Shown: piece by piece, positions 1 to 12,300 of the stretch
Numbering within the stretch: position 1 is the stretch's first letter
Layout: each line of letters begins with the position of its first letter
Assembly: GCA_050084515.1 (NCBI GenBank)
Contig: CM114271.1
Span: forward strand, 30,256,001-30,320,000
Direction of reading: 5' to 3'
Length of the DNA stretch: 64,000 bases
Source of the DNA: Blasia pusilla
Taxonomy: Eukaryota; Marchantiophyta; Marchantiopsida; Blasiales
Notes under the pieces: generated by a model
Seen by the model: the letters and a program-made list of their open reading frames with translations, nothing else
What the model was told of the DNA's origin: nothing
Databases searched by the model: none
Position numbers and translations under genes: made by a program

Positions 1-828
1 GCTCCAATCTTCTTTGATGGAAGCCCACTTTGATGCACTGTTTAGAGCTACTATGTCGGACGGGAATATCCCCGTGGAGGTTCGGGCCTGTATTCGCTCT
101 TGATCCAGAGAGGGGGCAGGCTCGTGGGTGGGGGCTCGTCCCCTCATCCCAGCTTTCCGCATCGCACCACTTACCTACACTACAGCGATGAGGTTCCGAC
201 TTGGCCTGCCCCAACTAACGGTGGTTGGTTCGACACATTGCGAGTGTCGCCGGAGTCTGGATCCACTTGGTGTGCATTTGGCACGGTGTCCAGTTGGGGG
301 TGAGAGGATAGCCACTCACGATGCAGTGCGGGATATTATGTTCTCTATTGCTCGGGAGAGTGGATTCCATGTACAAAGAGAGAGGCACTACTCCATGCGG
401 AATTCCCTTATCCGTGCTGATCTCTACATGACGAGGGAGTTTGAGGTGGTGGTATGACTGATCCTACGCGGGAGGCGGTGCGAGCTCAAGTGGTAGCACA
501 AGGGAGATTGCTACAAGGAGTAGCGGCGGCGGCAGCGGCGGTCAAGAAGACCCACATTTATAGTCGACTTCATGACGGACATCGATTTATCCCCCTGGCC
601 ATTGAGATGTACGGGGCGATGGGGGAGAGGTTTGACTCGTTCCTTACGGATTGCGCCCATCATCTCCAGTTGAGAAATGGGTTGTCCTTAGCCACTGCGA
701 TACTTTATTGTAGGCAACGGGTCTCCATAGCTTTGCAGCGCGCCCAGGAAAATGGGCTTCTGCGGCGGGCTCAGGCGGTTGGAGACGCCAATGCTAGAGG
801 CCCACTTAATAGTAGTCATAGTTTTCTA
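1..828 (+). pseudogene. Non-LTR retrotransposon, 3' coding end (copy A)
   Basis: C-terminal part of a non-LTR retrotransposon ORF, cut by the window edge. Read across two frames it holds a zinc-finger-like block (CEC..., then H-x3-CPVGGER...HD, about 239-310), followed by RADLYMTRE and, after a frameshift near 454, TDPTREAVRAQ. This layout (Cys/His knuckle then an R..RADL/DVVVTDP core) is that of the restriction-like endonuclease found in site-specific R2-type LINEs; the family assignment is from knowledge, not from a search. An alanine run (GCG repeats, about 522-540) follows, then a conserved tail rich in Arg/Gln. In-frame stops and a frameshift make it non-functional. The unit joins directly to a second copy of the same C-terminus at about 829. 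Confidence 0.75.
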
Positions 829-1473
829 GGAGTGTCGCCGGAGTCTGGATCCACTGGGTGTGCATTTGGCACGTTGTCCAGTTGGGGGTGAGAGGATAGC
901 CACTCACGATGCAGTGCGGGATATCATGGTCAGTATTGCTCGGGAGAGTGGCTTCCATGTGCAGAGAGAGAGAGGCACTACTCCATGCGGGATTCCCTTA
1001 TTCGTGCTGATCTTTACATGACACGAGAGGCTGAGGTGATGGTGGCGGACGTGGTAGTCACAGATCCTAGGCGGGAGGCAGTGCGAGCCCAAATGGTGGC
1101 CCAAGGGCGAATGCTACAAGGAGCGGCGGCGGCGGCGGCGGTGAAGAAGACACATATCTACAGTCGACTTCACGAGGGACACATCTTCATCCCCCTGGCC
1201 ATAGAGATGTATGGGGCTATGGGGGAGAGGTTCGACTCGTTCCTTACGGACTGCGCCCATCATCTCCACTCGAGAAATGGGTTGTCCTTAGCTACTACGA
1301 TTCTCTATTGTAGGCAGCGGGTGTCCATAGCGTTGCAGCGTGCCCAGGCTAATGGGCTTTTGCGGCGGGCTCAGGCTGTGGGTGACGCCGGCGCTAGAGG
1401 CCCACTTAATAGTAGTCATAGCTCTCTTGTTGTCGCTGATATTGTCTCTGCTGTTGGTGAGTTTCGTCGTTAG
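829..1473 (+). pseudogene. Non-LTR retrotransposon, duplicated C-terminus (copy B)
   Basis: Begins at the GTGTCGCCGGAGTCTGGATC motif that also occurs inside copy A near 246, so the C-terminal domain is repeated head to tail. An open frame runs from 985 to 1473: RADLYMTREAEVMVADVVVTDP, an alanine run, KKTHIYSRLHEGH, then a tail shared with copies A and C. The DVVVTDP stretch is intact here, unlike in copy A. It ends in the element's own 3' region. The arrangement could arise from nested 5'-truncated insertion or unequal crossing-over. No reverse transcriptase is linked to this copy. Confidence 0.7.
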
Positions 1474-1790
1474 GGGGGGAATGCCCCCTTCTTCCTTTTC
1501 TGGTCTTGTTGTGGCCTTCAGGTTTTGACTCTTTGAGTCCCCCTCTTTTGTACTTCCGATGGGTTTTCCATCACACGTTTTTATCGAAGTGCATCTTTGT
1601 TCCTGAGGAGTTTTCTAGGTGTTGTTGATATTGTCTCTGCTGTTGGTGATTTTGGTCGTTAGGGGGAATGCCCCCTTCTTTCTCCTCGAGGCCTGTTCCG
1701 GCCTCTTGAGGTCTATTTTTAGGTCTCCATGCCCCCTCTTTTGTATCATGATGGGTTTCCCATCCTTTTTCTACATATATATTTTATTTT
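1430..1790 (+). repeat. Two tandem copies of the non-LTR element 3' untranslated region
   Basis: A block starting GCTGATATTGTCTCTGCTGT, with a run of G around the TTAGGGGGG/AATGCCCCC motif and ending near the GATGGGTTTTCCATC motif, appears at about 1437-1600 and again in diverged form at about 1623-1790. The same block closes copy C at about 7627-7790. The G-run/C-run pair (AGGGGGGGAATGCCCCCTTC) could form a small hairpin at the 3' end of the transcript. Confidence 0.65.
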
Positions 1791-1799
1791 TCTCCAAAA

Positions 1800-4700
1800 T
1801 AGTAGGGGATTCTAAACCGTGTTCGATAAAGCCTTTGAATTAGCGATGGGTGCCTAATTTTATCCGGCTTCCGTGCCGTGGCAAAACGACATACATATGT
1901 GAGGCCATACATGGCAATGTATACATCCATCCTTGTCATTTTGTTATCGGAGGTGCCATTGTGAGCTCTGTCCCCACACGACAGAGCTCCGTCTTCCTCT
2001 CCCTCGATCGCTTCTTGCCGCACCATCTGGATCATGTGTATGCGTCGGAATTCGAACGCAGGTCCGGACCTCTCGCGACGCGCGCGCGTCTTAGGTTTGG
2101 AGGAAGGACGAACCAAGGTCCGAACCTGCGAGGAGGAGATTCGTGTCAGTCTTGCCTAGCGCCGGGGACACAGGCGATGGCAGCGCGTTGACACGGAGCA
2201 CTATCTTGTGATTTACGTGAAGAGAATCTGAGAATCGCGGCGCTTGCGCCTGTGGATGGAGAGAGTCGACGCGCGGTCCAACTCGTTTCCATGTGCCAGT
2301 CAGGTACGCTGCAGACGCGGATTCGAACACGAAACAAACTTCGGGGAAGAATCAGGATTCCACGCGCCGCTGGAGTGGGAAATCGGAAAGGCGTGGTGAA
2401 AGCATGATCTTAAAGTTTGAGCACGTATCTTGTGATTGAGATTTTGCATTCGCTTCGCAATGCACCTGGAGCGCACTTTTCGTCTGGCCCACCGCCTTTG
2501 GGTTTGTCCCTTTATCGATTTGATCCAGTCGCAAGAAACCTCTGTCAACTTGCATAGCTCGATCCGATCTTTTTAATCTCATATTTTCGCACATGCAGTT
2601 CGCTCTAAGGTGGCTATTGGACAGGGAACGATTCTACTCCCGGTGACATGAAGGTTTGAAATCGACGCGTCTCTTTTGCTGGAATGTGGCGGCCGATAGC
2701 CCGGCCGGGAGACCGAGCCAGGACATTCCTATTTGCGTACCACAGATTGCGGCATGCCTACCCGAAGATGCACGAACCGACAGTGAAAGCGTAATATGGT
2801 ATCTCAATCCGCACGATGAATTCAAGTCTACCGCATGTATAAGTTTTGAACCATCCACACTCTCGTCACGATGCCATATGGATACTGGACGTCCTTCACT
2901 CTTCGACATCAAGATATGAATAGTTTGTTTGCATTCCTAGCACTGCAACCTGGACTCACGTAAGCCCCGGCATCCTTTTGTTTCCTCGAACAGTACTTCG
3001 ATAAAATAAGCTCTAATTTAGGCGGCGTGACGTTTATCAGAGCGTCACCTTCGAGATCCAACAATCACAGAGTCATCTGTCACCTTCAAAAATTGGTAGA
3101 AGAGCCACTCCTAAACACTATTTGGTGAACTCCAAGTTGCTAGTGTTGGGTGGAAATTTTCGTATTTTGAGCATCCCACACACCATAACATCCACCTCAA
3201 GATTCTAGCAACGAGAAATTTTATTTGCCTTGAATCTAATTCTTCCTAACTAGTCTCAAAATTTCTAGCATAATTCAGCAATGGCGACTTGGTAAGAAAG
3301 AGACCATCTACGGAGAAGATGCAAGATGCTTCAACGGTCAGTCTCGGGTGGGACCTATTGACGAGCGATTCTTTGAAGATCCTGTTTAGGGGACCGATTG
3401 AGTCCAGTTTAACGTGCACGAATCACCATGCGGAACATTCTTCAGTTCACGATGTTAGGGTAAGGATGGTCTTTTCGTTTGAGACGGAAGGATGGATTCA
3501 GTGAAAGGCGAGACCACGTTTAGGGAGAAGACGGTCGTTCTTGTGAAAATTACTAATGTAAGCATCTGCCTGCCCATTGAATTGACCACCATGGCGCGAG
3601 GTACGATTCACACGTAGGGCGGACGCAAAAGTGTGTGCAGCTGCGGTACTAGTAGCGCTACCTTTTTGCGCGCGGATGTGATTACAAATGCGATAAGGAT
3701 GTGGAGCGAGCGGGTCCGTGATAAGTGGTCTCAAGTGCGCGAAGAATTGTGTCCTCCAGAACCCAGATCGAGGTGAGCGCAGGGGAGGCACCAGAGAATG
3801 TCACCGAGAATTTCGACGGCAAGTAGGTGGAGTAAGTATGCCCGTCTGTAATGAATGCGCATCCTCTCGATGCTGTACGTAGAGGTAGACCTGTAGACCG
3901 TACGAGTTGTTATTTAAACAGTCGTGTTATGTGGTTCAAGTCACTGCGGTTACTGCGGTAGGAAGTCTGTCCAATTGGGTGAGTCGACACGGGGCAGGGC
4001 ACGTGAATTGACATTGGGTGTAACAATAAGTCTGTGTTGTTGTGTTGACCTGTGCACCGTAAGATCAGTTTAGAACTTCATATTCCAACAGTGATATGCA
4101 CTTTTGCCGTTGGCTTCAGGGTTGGGAATGGGAGGTCGAGCAGCATAATACATCAATCCGTATAATAATACGTCGATGGTGCTCATGGAGATCATGGATG
4201 TGGATCTGTAGACCGTATGACTTAGGCATAGCGCTTTTGCGACTTGCTCCAGGAGCTGGGAAGTCGGGGTTTGATCCGATCTCGTCGGATCAAAATATTC
4301 ATCGGCTTCATTTTAATGGCTCCAACGGAAGATGCCTGATGAATCCGTCACGGGTGGAGTTGGATTCCTGAGAATCCTAACCGGGTAGTCACGTAGGACT
4401 AGTACTTAGGGTGGATAAGCGTTGACTTCCATAAAAGCCTACCTAAGTCGTAGTCGGAACAGGGGGAGTGGGAAATCCGCTGGAATGAAGAAGAGAATCT
4501 CTACTTTTCGATCCATCAAGATAGCTGGTACATCGACGCAGCATGTTAGGATAGATGGATCGATGCGCAGATTAGACATGTGTTCCATACTACCGCCTTC
4601 AGCACCCCGACGCGTGTGTTTAGGGCGAGGGCGATGTCAGCGAGGCGAGGAAACTGAGCGCTTGGGATTGATTGCGCATATCGATCTGAGAGTGAACTGC

Positions 4701-5867
4701 GAAGGCTAGACTGCGCGCTCGGTCAGGACTGGAGGATCCGTTCAGGTGAGGGAGAGGTCGATACGTAGTTTGTCGGGAATCAACCTTCACCAGGAGGTTC
4801 CATGCAATCGCCTGACTGAAGAAAGAACGATGCATTTGCCTCCGGGTGGACGTGGCAAAAAGAGACGAATTCTATTTTTCCCAAGAGAACTCGTGGTGTG
4901 GCCTTTATAATTAGTCTACTGCTAAAGTCCGATCTGTTGACAGATAAATGCGTGACTGCGTCGGGCATGGCCCGGGCTACGTTCCAGGATTCATGGAATC
5001 GTACCAATATCCTTTACATACTTTTTATCTCTCAAGACCACGCGCCTCTGTTACCTGGTGGTGATCGATATGCATCGCGTACATACTTACCTCTGGTTCC
5101 ATGCATTCGAGAAGATAATTTACAAAAAATCTTCGTATTGGAAGAAAATTCTCTCACTTGCACGAACGCACCCTAGGTCGCGAGAGAAGTTGCTATTAAT
5201 TGGCGATGCACGTTGTGAATTTGAATCAGTAGATGTGTTCATGGCATGATCGATCCCTCGCACCCTGCAATATTGAGGATATTAACCTTGAATTTGATCG
5301 GAAATGACATACGTGACGACGATCTAATGGCCACCATTGGATGAGTAGATTTCAGTTTCTGCCGTCCAAACAGTGGAAAACACATACTGCATTTATCGCG
5401 TTGAATAGAGCGCAGCTGGTCCTGCCATGCCAATCATGCGATCGATCCCATCCCGTCTACTAACCTCACATCGACCGAACTGTCGTGTTCCGAAGCGTAA
5501 ACTCGTGAAGATATTATCATATCCACACTCAGCGTAGGGTTTAAGAAACGCCATAATGAACAACATGTTGGTGAATGAGTCCCTTTCCAGCCTGCACATG
5601 TCTTGGCAGCGCTCTCGAGAGACATTCATACCATATTCCTCCGGGATTTTTGTTTTCGTGTGGAAGATTGGCACTGACTGACTGTCGCAAGGACGTGAGC
5701 ATTGCGTAGGGTCGCCCGAGCCTACTTAGCCACTGCAGCAACATAATTGGCAGCCCCTCCGAAAACTCGGGACAAGCTGACTCCCTTCCGCTGACTCCCG
5801 GTCGAAAATTCCCGGCGGTGGGTCGCGCTTGCTGGCCGTCTTCTCTACTCCGATCCGACCTCGTTAT
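1800..5867. other. Intergenic, no supported gene
   Basis: About 4 kb between non-LTR copies. Short open frames exist on both strands (for example 1850-2191, 5541-5870) but none shows a recognisable domain, codon consistency over introns, or a conserved motif. A short motif, CTGTAGACCGTA followed by CGA or TGA, occurs at about 3892 and 4206. I see nothing else structured. Confidence 0.5.
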
Positions 5868-5872
5868 CATGA

Positions 5873-7713
5873 ATGCTCGTGCTTTTCTTAACTGGCTGCA
5901 CTATGGCACGTTCTCGGTTAACTTCTCTTATGTTACGGTCAGGGACTCGTCAGGGTGACCCTCTGGGTGGCGCGTTGTTTGCTGTGGCTCATTACCGAGC
6001 GGTTCTTTTTACGGTGGAGGCTTTCCCGGGTTGCATGTTCCCTTCGCTGGCAGATGATACTCATATTGTTGGTCCTGGAGATCTGGTTGTCCCTGCATTC
6101 GAGCACTTTTCAGCACAGTTGGCACGTGTCGGCCTGGCGGTGAAGGTGGGGAAGTGCAAGGCTTGGTCTCCATTAGGCCTACGTGATGATCTACATTTAC
6201 CCGACGGCTTCTTGCGACCTGTCGGAGGGCTTCGAGTCTTGGGAGTACCGCTCGGGAGCCAGGACTTTGTATCGACTTTCGTGGCAGCGGCTCTTACCGA
6301 GGATCTTCTCCACGTTGATGATCTTACGAGGATTGGTGACCCTCAAGTCGCCTTCGGCATTCTCTCTTCTTGTTTTGCTCGTAGACCTGGTTACCTCACT
6401 AGAACTGCCTCGGACATCTAGTCACCTTTCTTCCCTATAGATCCTTTGATAGGAAGCTCATGCAGGTGTTTGGGGATCTTCTAGGACCCGGCTCTTAGAG
6501 TGCCCCATGGGGAGTTAGCTCGAGACAGGCCTCTTGGCCGATTTCTTTTGGTGGAGTAGGTCTTCTCTCGACCGAGTTAGTGGCGCCTCCGCTTTTTTTA
6601 GGGAGTTGGGCCATAGTGGCACCCCTCCTTTGCTCCCGATTTTTGGTTAGAGATAGACCGCTCCTTCTACACTACGTCTCCCAGGTCGAGGATGGCTCTT
6701 TCCCACTTCAGTCTTCACTCACAGCTTGTAGAGATTCCCTTCGAGTTGAGGCCAGAGCCGTTCTCCCCACTTTCTCCTCCTTAGTTACCTCCGGTCAGTC
6801 TGGGCTCCAATCTTCCTTGATGGAAGCCCACTTTGAGGCAGTTTTTAGAGGCACTATGTCGACGGGAATATCCCCATGGAGGTTAGGGCCCGATTCGCTC
6901 TTGCTCGGAAAGGGGGCAGGCTCATGGGTAGGGGCGCCCCTTCTCCAGCTTTCCATATCGCACCACTTACCTATATACCAGCGATGCGGTTCCGCTTTGG
7001 GCCTCCCCAACCATCGGTGGTTGGTTTGACACATGCGAGTGTCGCCGAGCCTGGATCCACTTGGTGTGCATTTGGCATTTGTCCGATTGGGGTGAGAGGA
7101 TAGCCACTCACGATGCAAAGGTCGGGATATCATGTTCAGTATTGCTCGGGAGAGTGGCTTCCATGTGCAGAGAGAGAGGCACTACTCCATGCGGGATTCC
7201 CTCATTCGTGCCGATCTCTACATGACACGTGAGGCTGAGGTGGTTGTGGCGGACGTGGTAGTCACAGATCCCACGGGAGGCAAGCGAGCCCAAGTGGTGG
7301 CCCAGGCGAATGCTACAAGGAGCGGCGGCGGCGGCGGCGGCGGCGAAGAAGACACATATCTGATCGACTACACGAGGACACATCTTCATCCCCCGGCCAT
7401 AGAGATGTATGGGGCTATGGGGGAGAGGTTCGACTCGTTCCTTACGGATGCGCCCATCATCTCCACTCGAGAAATGGGTTGTCCTTAGCTCTGCGATTCA
7501 GTAGACAGGCGGCGGGTCTCCATAGCGTTGTTGCGTGCCCAGGCTAATGGGATTTTGCGGCGGGCTCAGGTCATGGGAGACGCCGGCGCTAGAGGCCCAC
7601 TTAGTAGTAGTCATAGCTCTCTTGTTGTTGCTGATATTGTCTCTGCTGTTGGTGAGTTTCGTCGTTAGGGGGGGGAATGCCCCCTTCTTCCTTTTCTGGT
7701 CGTGTTGTGGCAT
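5873..7713 (+). pseudogene. Non-LTR retrotransposon with reverse transcriptase and endonuclease (copy C)
   Basis: The longest copy. An open frame at 5873-6421 (182 aa) holds GTRQGDPLGG, the RT palm motif preceding the active site, then LADDTHIVGP, the ADD catalytic centre of non-LTR reverse transcriptases. RT N-terminal motifs are missing or scrambled, so the copy is 5'-truncated. The thumb and linker (6421-7020) are frameshifted. The C-terminal zinc-finger region (about 7030-7110) and endonuclease core (RADLYMTREAEVVVADVVVTDP, in frame at 7132-7260) follow, with a GGC repeat at 7321-7345 and the shared 3' UTR from about 7620. Frame breaks throughout make it a dead copy. RT of this type with a C-terminal endonuclease belongs to the R2-like non-LTR group by family knowledge. 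Confidence 0.85.
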
Positions 7714-7799
7714 TCAGGTTTTGACTCTTTGAGTCCCCCTCTTTTGTACTTCCGATGGGTTTTCCATCACTCGTTTTTATCGAAGTGCATCTTTGTTTC

Positions 7800-9211
7800 C
7801 TTTCTATGTTACTACGTCGGAACTTCCTGTCTGTTATTTCGTCGCTGGAAGTTTTCCGCGGGTACTTTTTACAGCGGAAGTCTCCATGTTCAATTTTCGC
7901 CGTCGGCGCTTGTCGCCACTTTCAAACTAACGAGTTTCATGAAAAGGAACTCCTTTGGATTTCGAATCTTTTATCAATATTTAATAAATATTCAAATCCC
8001 TGTCCCCGATAAGTTTTTGGGTCTTTGCAATAGTCTTCACTCCTTTTAAGAGAAAATAATAAATTTTCAATGAATATCACCTCATTATTCATTACAAATC
8101 ATTCTCGTTCCGAAGGAATATCAAATATTTTTTACGATTAATTATTATTTTTAAAAATTCACACTTTTATTCTCCTCCCAGCCCAATTTATTTCAAAGGA
8201 CAATGCAAAATCCAAATAATAAATGTCTTGTTATCTTGTTTTATTGTGCGTTGCAGCTATCCGGTTCGCGACGGCAAGCCTCGCGAACCGGATATCGGAC
8301 TTTCGTTCACTTTTCCAATCCACTCATTTCCATCGATTGCTTCTGCGTGTTCCCCTTTTTCTTTTCCAAAGGGTGTGGTTTTCGTGTTCCGACTTTTAGA
8401 GTCTCCTTGTACTTGAAGGGTTTCCATCTTTTATTCATTCTAACTCTATCAGAAAAATGAAATGAGTTTAAAATAGAGTCAAAATCGAGTTAAAGTAGAA
8501 TTTAAAGTCCGATGGATGTCGAGAAAAGCATTAGAAAATTTTGGAAGTCGTAGGGAAATAACAACCAAAACGAAAAGGAGGAGGTTGTGGGCGGACTTTC
8601 TTTATGGGGGTTGAAGTCGCACAGAGGAACGGGTAGTGCACTGCTCTCCTTCAGGAGTATAGAAGGCGGGAATTCGCACGCATGATTAGCTACCTCCAGC
8701 CTCTGTACCTCCTACAGCGATGGGCGTAGATTGGGGACGACTTCATCTATACCGATCGCATCTGCTGCCTTCCGTCTGCCTGGCTATGACGTGGAGGCTG
8801 GAGCAGCACTTCCGCCGGGCTGCGAAGAAATTAGGCTCAGCTAATAAATCACGTTTAAAAAACGAACGGCGGTAGCCGATCGATCGGTGGATTGACACCA
8901 CCCGGCTGCAGCCCCCGCTGGAGTATTCGCTCTCGACCACGGTGATTTCCACGAAGATGGCAGGGCTCTGCCTGCCTCAGCTGAACTCGTTCATCGTCGT
9001 GGATATTCCGCACATGGTCGAAGAATACGCGCGAATTGCGATACACCACCAGATTCCGCTCCTAGCCGCCTGCCCGCCTGCCCACGATGCGGGCAGGCGC
9101 TCCCGGTTCGAAGAGAAGACCGATTTGAAAATTCCTTGCGTGACTACCGAAATGCCAGCATTCTTCTAACGCACCTGGATCCCCCGCCTTGCGTAAGCAT
9201 CTATCCTGGCA
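7800..9211. other. Intergenic, AT-rich then GC-mixed, contains a perfect hairpin
   Basis: No convincing gene. The first part (7800-8600) is AT-rich. A long perfect inverted repeat sits at 8258-8294 and is listed separately. A smaller GC-rich inverted repeat (CGCCTGCCC at 9075-9083 and GGGCAGGCG at 9091-9099) lies about 300 bp before the HAK start codon. Confidence 0.5.
8258..8294. repeat. Perfect 14-bp inverted repeat with 9-nt loop
   Basis: Arms 8258-8271 and 8281-8294 are exact reverse complements (core ATCCGGTTCGCG / CGCGAACCGGAT), separated by CGGCAAGCC. The arms are much richer in GC than the AT-rich flanks. There is no following T-run typical of a bacterial terminator, and no gene overlaps it. 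Confidence 0.85.
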
Positions 9212-9212
9212 A

Positions 9213-9218
9213 TATAAG
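9213..9218 (+). promoter_or_regulatory. Candidate TATA box of the HAK/KUP gene
   Basis: TATAAG within GGCAATATAAGAGG, about 180 bp before the chosen HAK start codon at 9396. Position and sequence fit a core promoter with a leader of roughly 150 nt. No transcript evidence is available. Confidence 0.35.
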
Positions 9219-9395
9219 AGGAAGCAGAGCTCGAGTCAAATCTCACTGACAGACAGATTATTTCCCAGAGATCATCATGTTTCGTAGTCTTGGAGATCGA
9301 GTATCGGTACCGACTAACTGAGAGGTACAGAGAGATACGATATTCTTCAGTCTATGTACGCAGGGTTTTAGTGAAGGTCGTTGTGTGAAGTATCC

Positions 9396-12300
9396 ATGGA
9401 TCCGAAGCAAGAGCAGCCATCCGTGGCGGAGGATGTATACGGAGGCGAATTGGAACCTCGGCGGACGGAGCAGGGTGTGGCGGCGCGCCTCGGGAGTAGC
9501 AAACGCCTTTTGAAGCGTGTGGACTCCTTAGCTCGAGACGCTACGCGCCTCAAATCAATGGAAGACCACAACTATGGGGTACGCTTGCATGCTTTAATCC
9601 TTCAAATTCAATTCAGCTCACTATTTCTCATTTTGGAGTATCGTTGGCCCTCAAGACCTTGGTGAAAATTAAGACCATTCTCGCGAAATTTTCAAATTTC
9701 CGAGTTCAGAGTGGTCGATGACTCGATCATTCCTCAGACTTCATCATTTCAACTTGGTATCGAATCCTTACGTTCTTTTCTCGTTAGTTCCTCGTCTAGA
9801 ATTTCAAATGGCCAATTCCTCTCGAATAAACGTGTTTTCTTCCTCAGAGTTATATTTCGCTAGTTCGCTGTACCATAGTCCGATCCACAAGCGATTCTTG
9901 GAAACCCTGAGCGGTATTGTTGACGCCGAGCTTCCCAAGAATGCACCACTTGAATTGGTCGATAGCCCGGCCTCTTGATAACCTGATTTGCAATTCCAGT
10001 CAAATTAGGCAGTCGACGCGGCTTGAACCTGTAGGCACTTGAAATTATGTTCATTGGACTGTCCATCAGCTTCATCTCGTGGCACACGCAGTCTCCACCT
10101 CTGATTGAGGTAGCTAGTGCTAGCTCGATCAGATATGTCTTCAAAAGGACATCTTCAGTTGTCAAGATTCTTGACCGGATGAGAATTGGTGTTTAGATCG
10201 ATGCGCGCACACATTTACGGCTGTTGGAAGACCTCTCCCTTCCTAACTGTTTTTCGTAGGAGTTGGAAGTCCTCTTCCGTATCCATTTAGCGTACTACTT
10301 TGACAGACAATTCCAAGATTTCAAAATGAGACCGATTTAGGCGCTGACATACGCATCCCATAGTGCCAATTGAAAGGACAACGTTCGTATTTCTCTTTGA
10401 TTGATCTCACAACATCATTTTTCCCCTAGAGCCATAGGTTTCAGGATGTGCATGATGTTTTGCAATTGTACCAGCGATTAGTGCATCGTATAGTGTTAAC
10501 TAAGTCTCGTGAGTGATGTGTGCAGAATGAGAACCTATCTCTGTCAGTCACGCTTCGACTTGCATTTCAGACCATAGGAGTGGTGTTTGGAGACCTGGGA
10601 ACGTCTCCATTGTATGTGTATGACAGCACTCTCACCTCAAGCTCATTTCCGAACGGCCAGACAGAGCGGGACGTTCTGGGCGTTCTGTCACTAATTTTCT
10701 ACACCTTCACTCTCATTCCTCTCCTGAAGTATGTGTTCATCGTCTTGAAGGCGAACGACCAAGGAAACGGTATGTACGACATGCGCTCGAGACCTAGGTA
10801 TATTTTATGCATGGATGGGACGATCAATCAATCACTTTCAATCATTTTTTCGTCAGCACGCAGTGCGTACGTCTGGTCTTTCCAACATATACCATAAATT
10901 TCTGGTGGAGACTACAACGAGAAATTATGTTAAATGGAGGAGAAATCGAAATTTCTACCTCCGATCGGGATCGGTCAGCAGATTATTTATTCGAAATTCT
11001 GAAGCGTGGCCTGATTGCTTTGATGATCTCGACACAGGTGGGACATTCGCTCTCTACTCTCTGATCTGTAGGCATTCACGTATCACAGTGTCAACAAACC
11101 AGATACCTGAAGATCAGGATGTGTCCGCATATAGGCTTGATACCCCAGACGTCGATGGGAACTGGGAGCGCGCCGAACGGATTAAGGAGAAGCTTCGAAA
11201 GAGCAAGTTCTGGCAGCAAATATTGCTGTGCACTGCTCTTCTGGGGACATGCGCTGTTATCGGTGATGGAGTGCTCACGCCTTCCATCTCAGGTACCGAA
11301 GGGCTAATGTGGCAGTCCTTTCGCCAATAATCCACTACTAGCATGCTAATCCTCCATTTACATGCCTTCGTTCCCTGCTCAAGCAGTAGCTACCGATTGC
11401 AGATGCATGTGCGTCAGTAGCTACATCAGCCCATTCCATACCGACCTCAGGTGTCCGGATAGCAAATAACACAGCTGTCTCCAATGGCGTTGGCTCACTA
11501 TGTGACACATTTCATCGTGAAGTTCGTATCACGATGACCCTAAACCCTAAACTTTGGTGGACTGGTGATCGTGCAGTTTTATCGGCAATTTCTGGCATCC
11601 AACTTCAGTCTCCGGGCCTAAAGCAGGGTACGTCAGATCGTTTTATCTCATCATCAAGCTGATCTAGAACAGTTTAGTGGGCTTGAAGGCGGAGGTTTTT
11701 GTTTTTTTCTGTCTCGTGTCCAGAAGTTATCTGGAATGGGCCACAAAAGCATTTGCGCTGCTTAGTACTAGCATGTTGAAGCTACCCCGAACGCGTTGAG
11801 TGGTCATTTACATGATCTAGCTGAAAAGTGTTCATTCGCTGCAAAGGCAAGAATGGTGAGACGTTTAATTTATGATCGTGCATTCGAGCCATGAGTTGGT
11901 CGTGGAGCGTTGAACGTTGCGGATTCAGAGAGTGTCGAGTGACATCGTTAGCAGTAAGTGTGGGGTGGCATTTCACCGGCTAATTTGGTACCCACTGCGC
12001 TATTTGAACATTGTGCGACTTCAGAGGTGGTGACGGGAATTTCTTGTGCCATATTGGTGGTCTTATTCTGCGTCCAACGATTTGGAACGGACAAGGTTGC
12101 GTTCATGTTCTCGCCATGTGTGTTGGTCTGGTTCATCTGTATCTTCATCATTGGCTTGTACAACATTCATTACCATCCAAGTGTCTTTAAAGCCATCAAT
12201 CCGTGGTATATTTTGGACTACTTCAAAAGAAACAAGAAGAACGGATGGATTTCCATGGGAGGAGTCGTTCTTGCCATCACAGGTATGTGCACCGTCCCCA

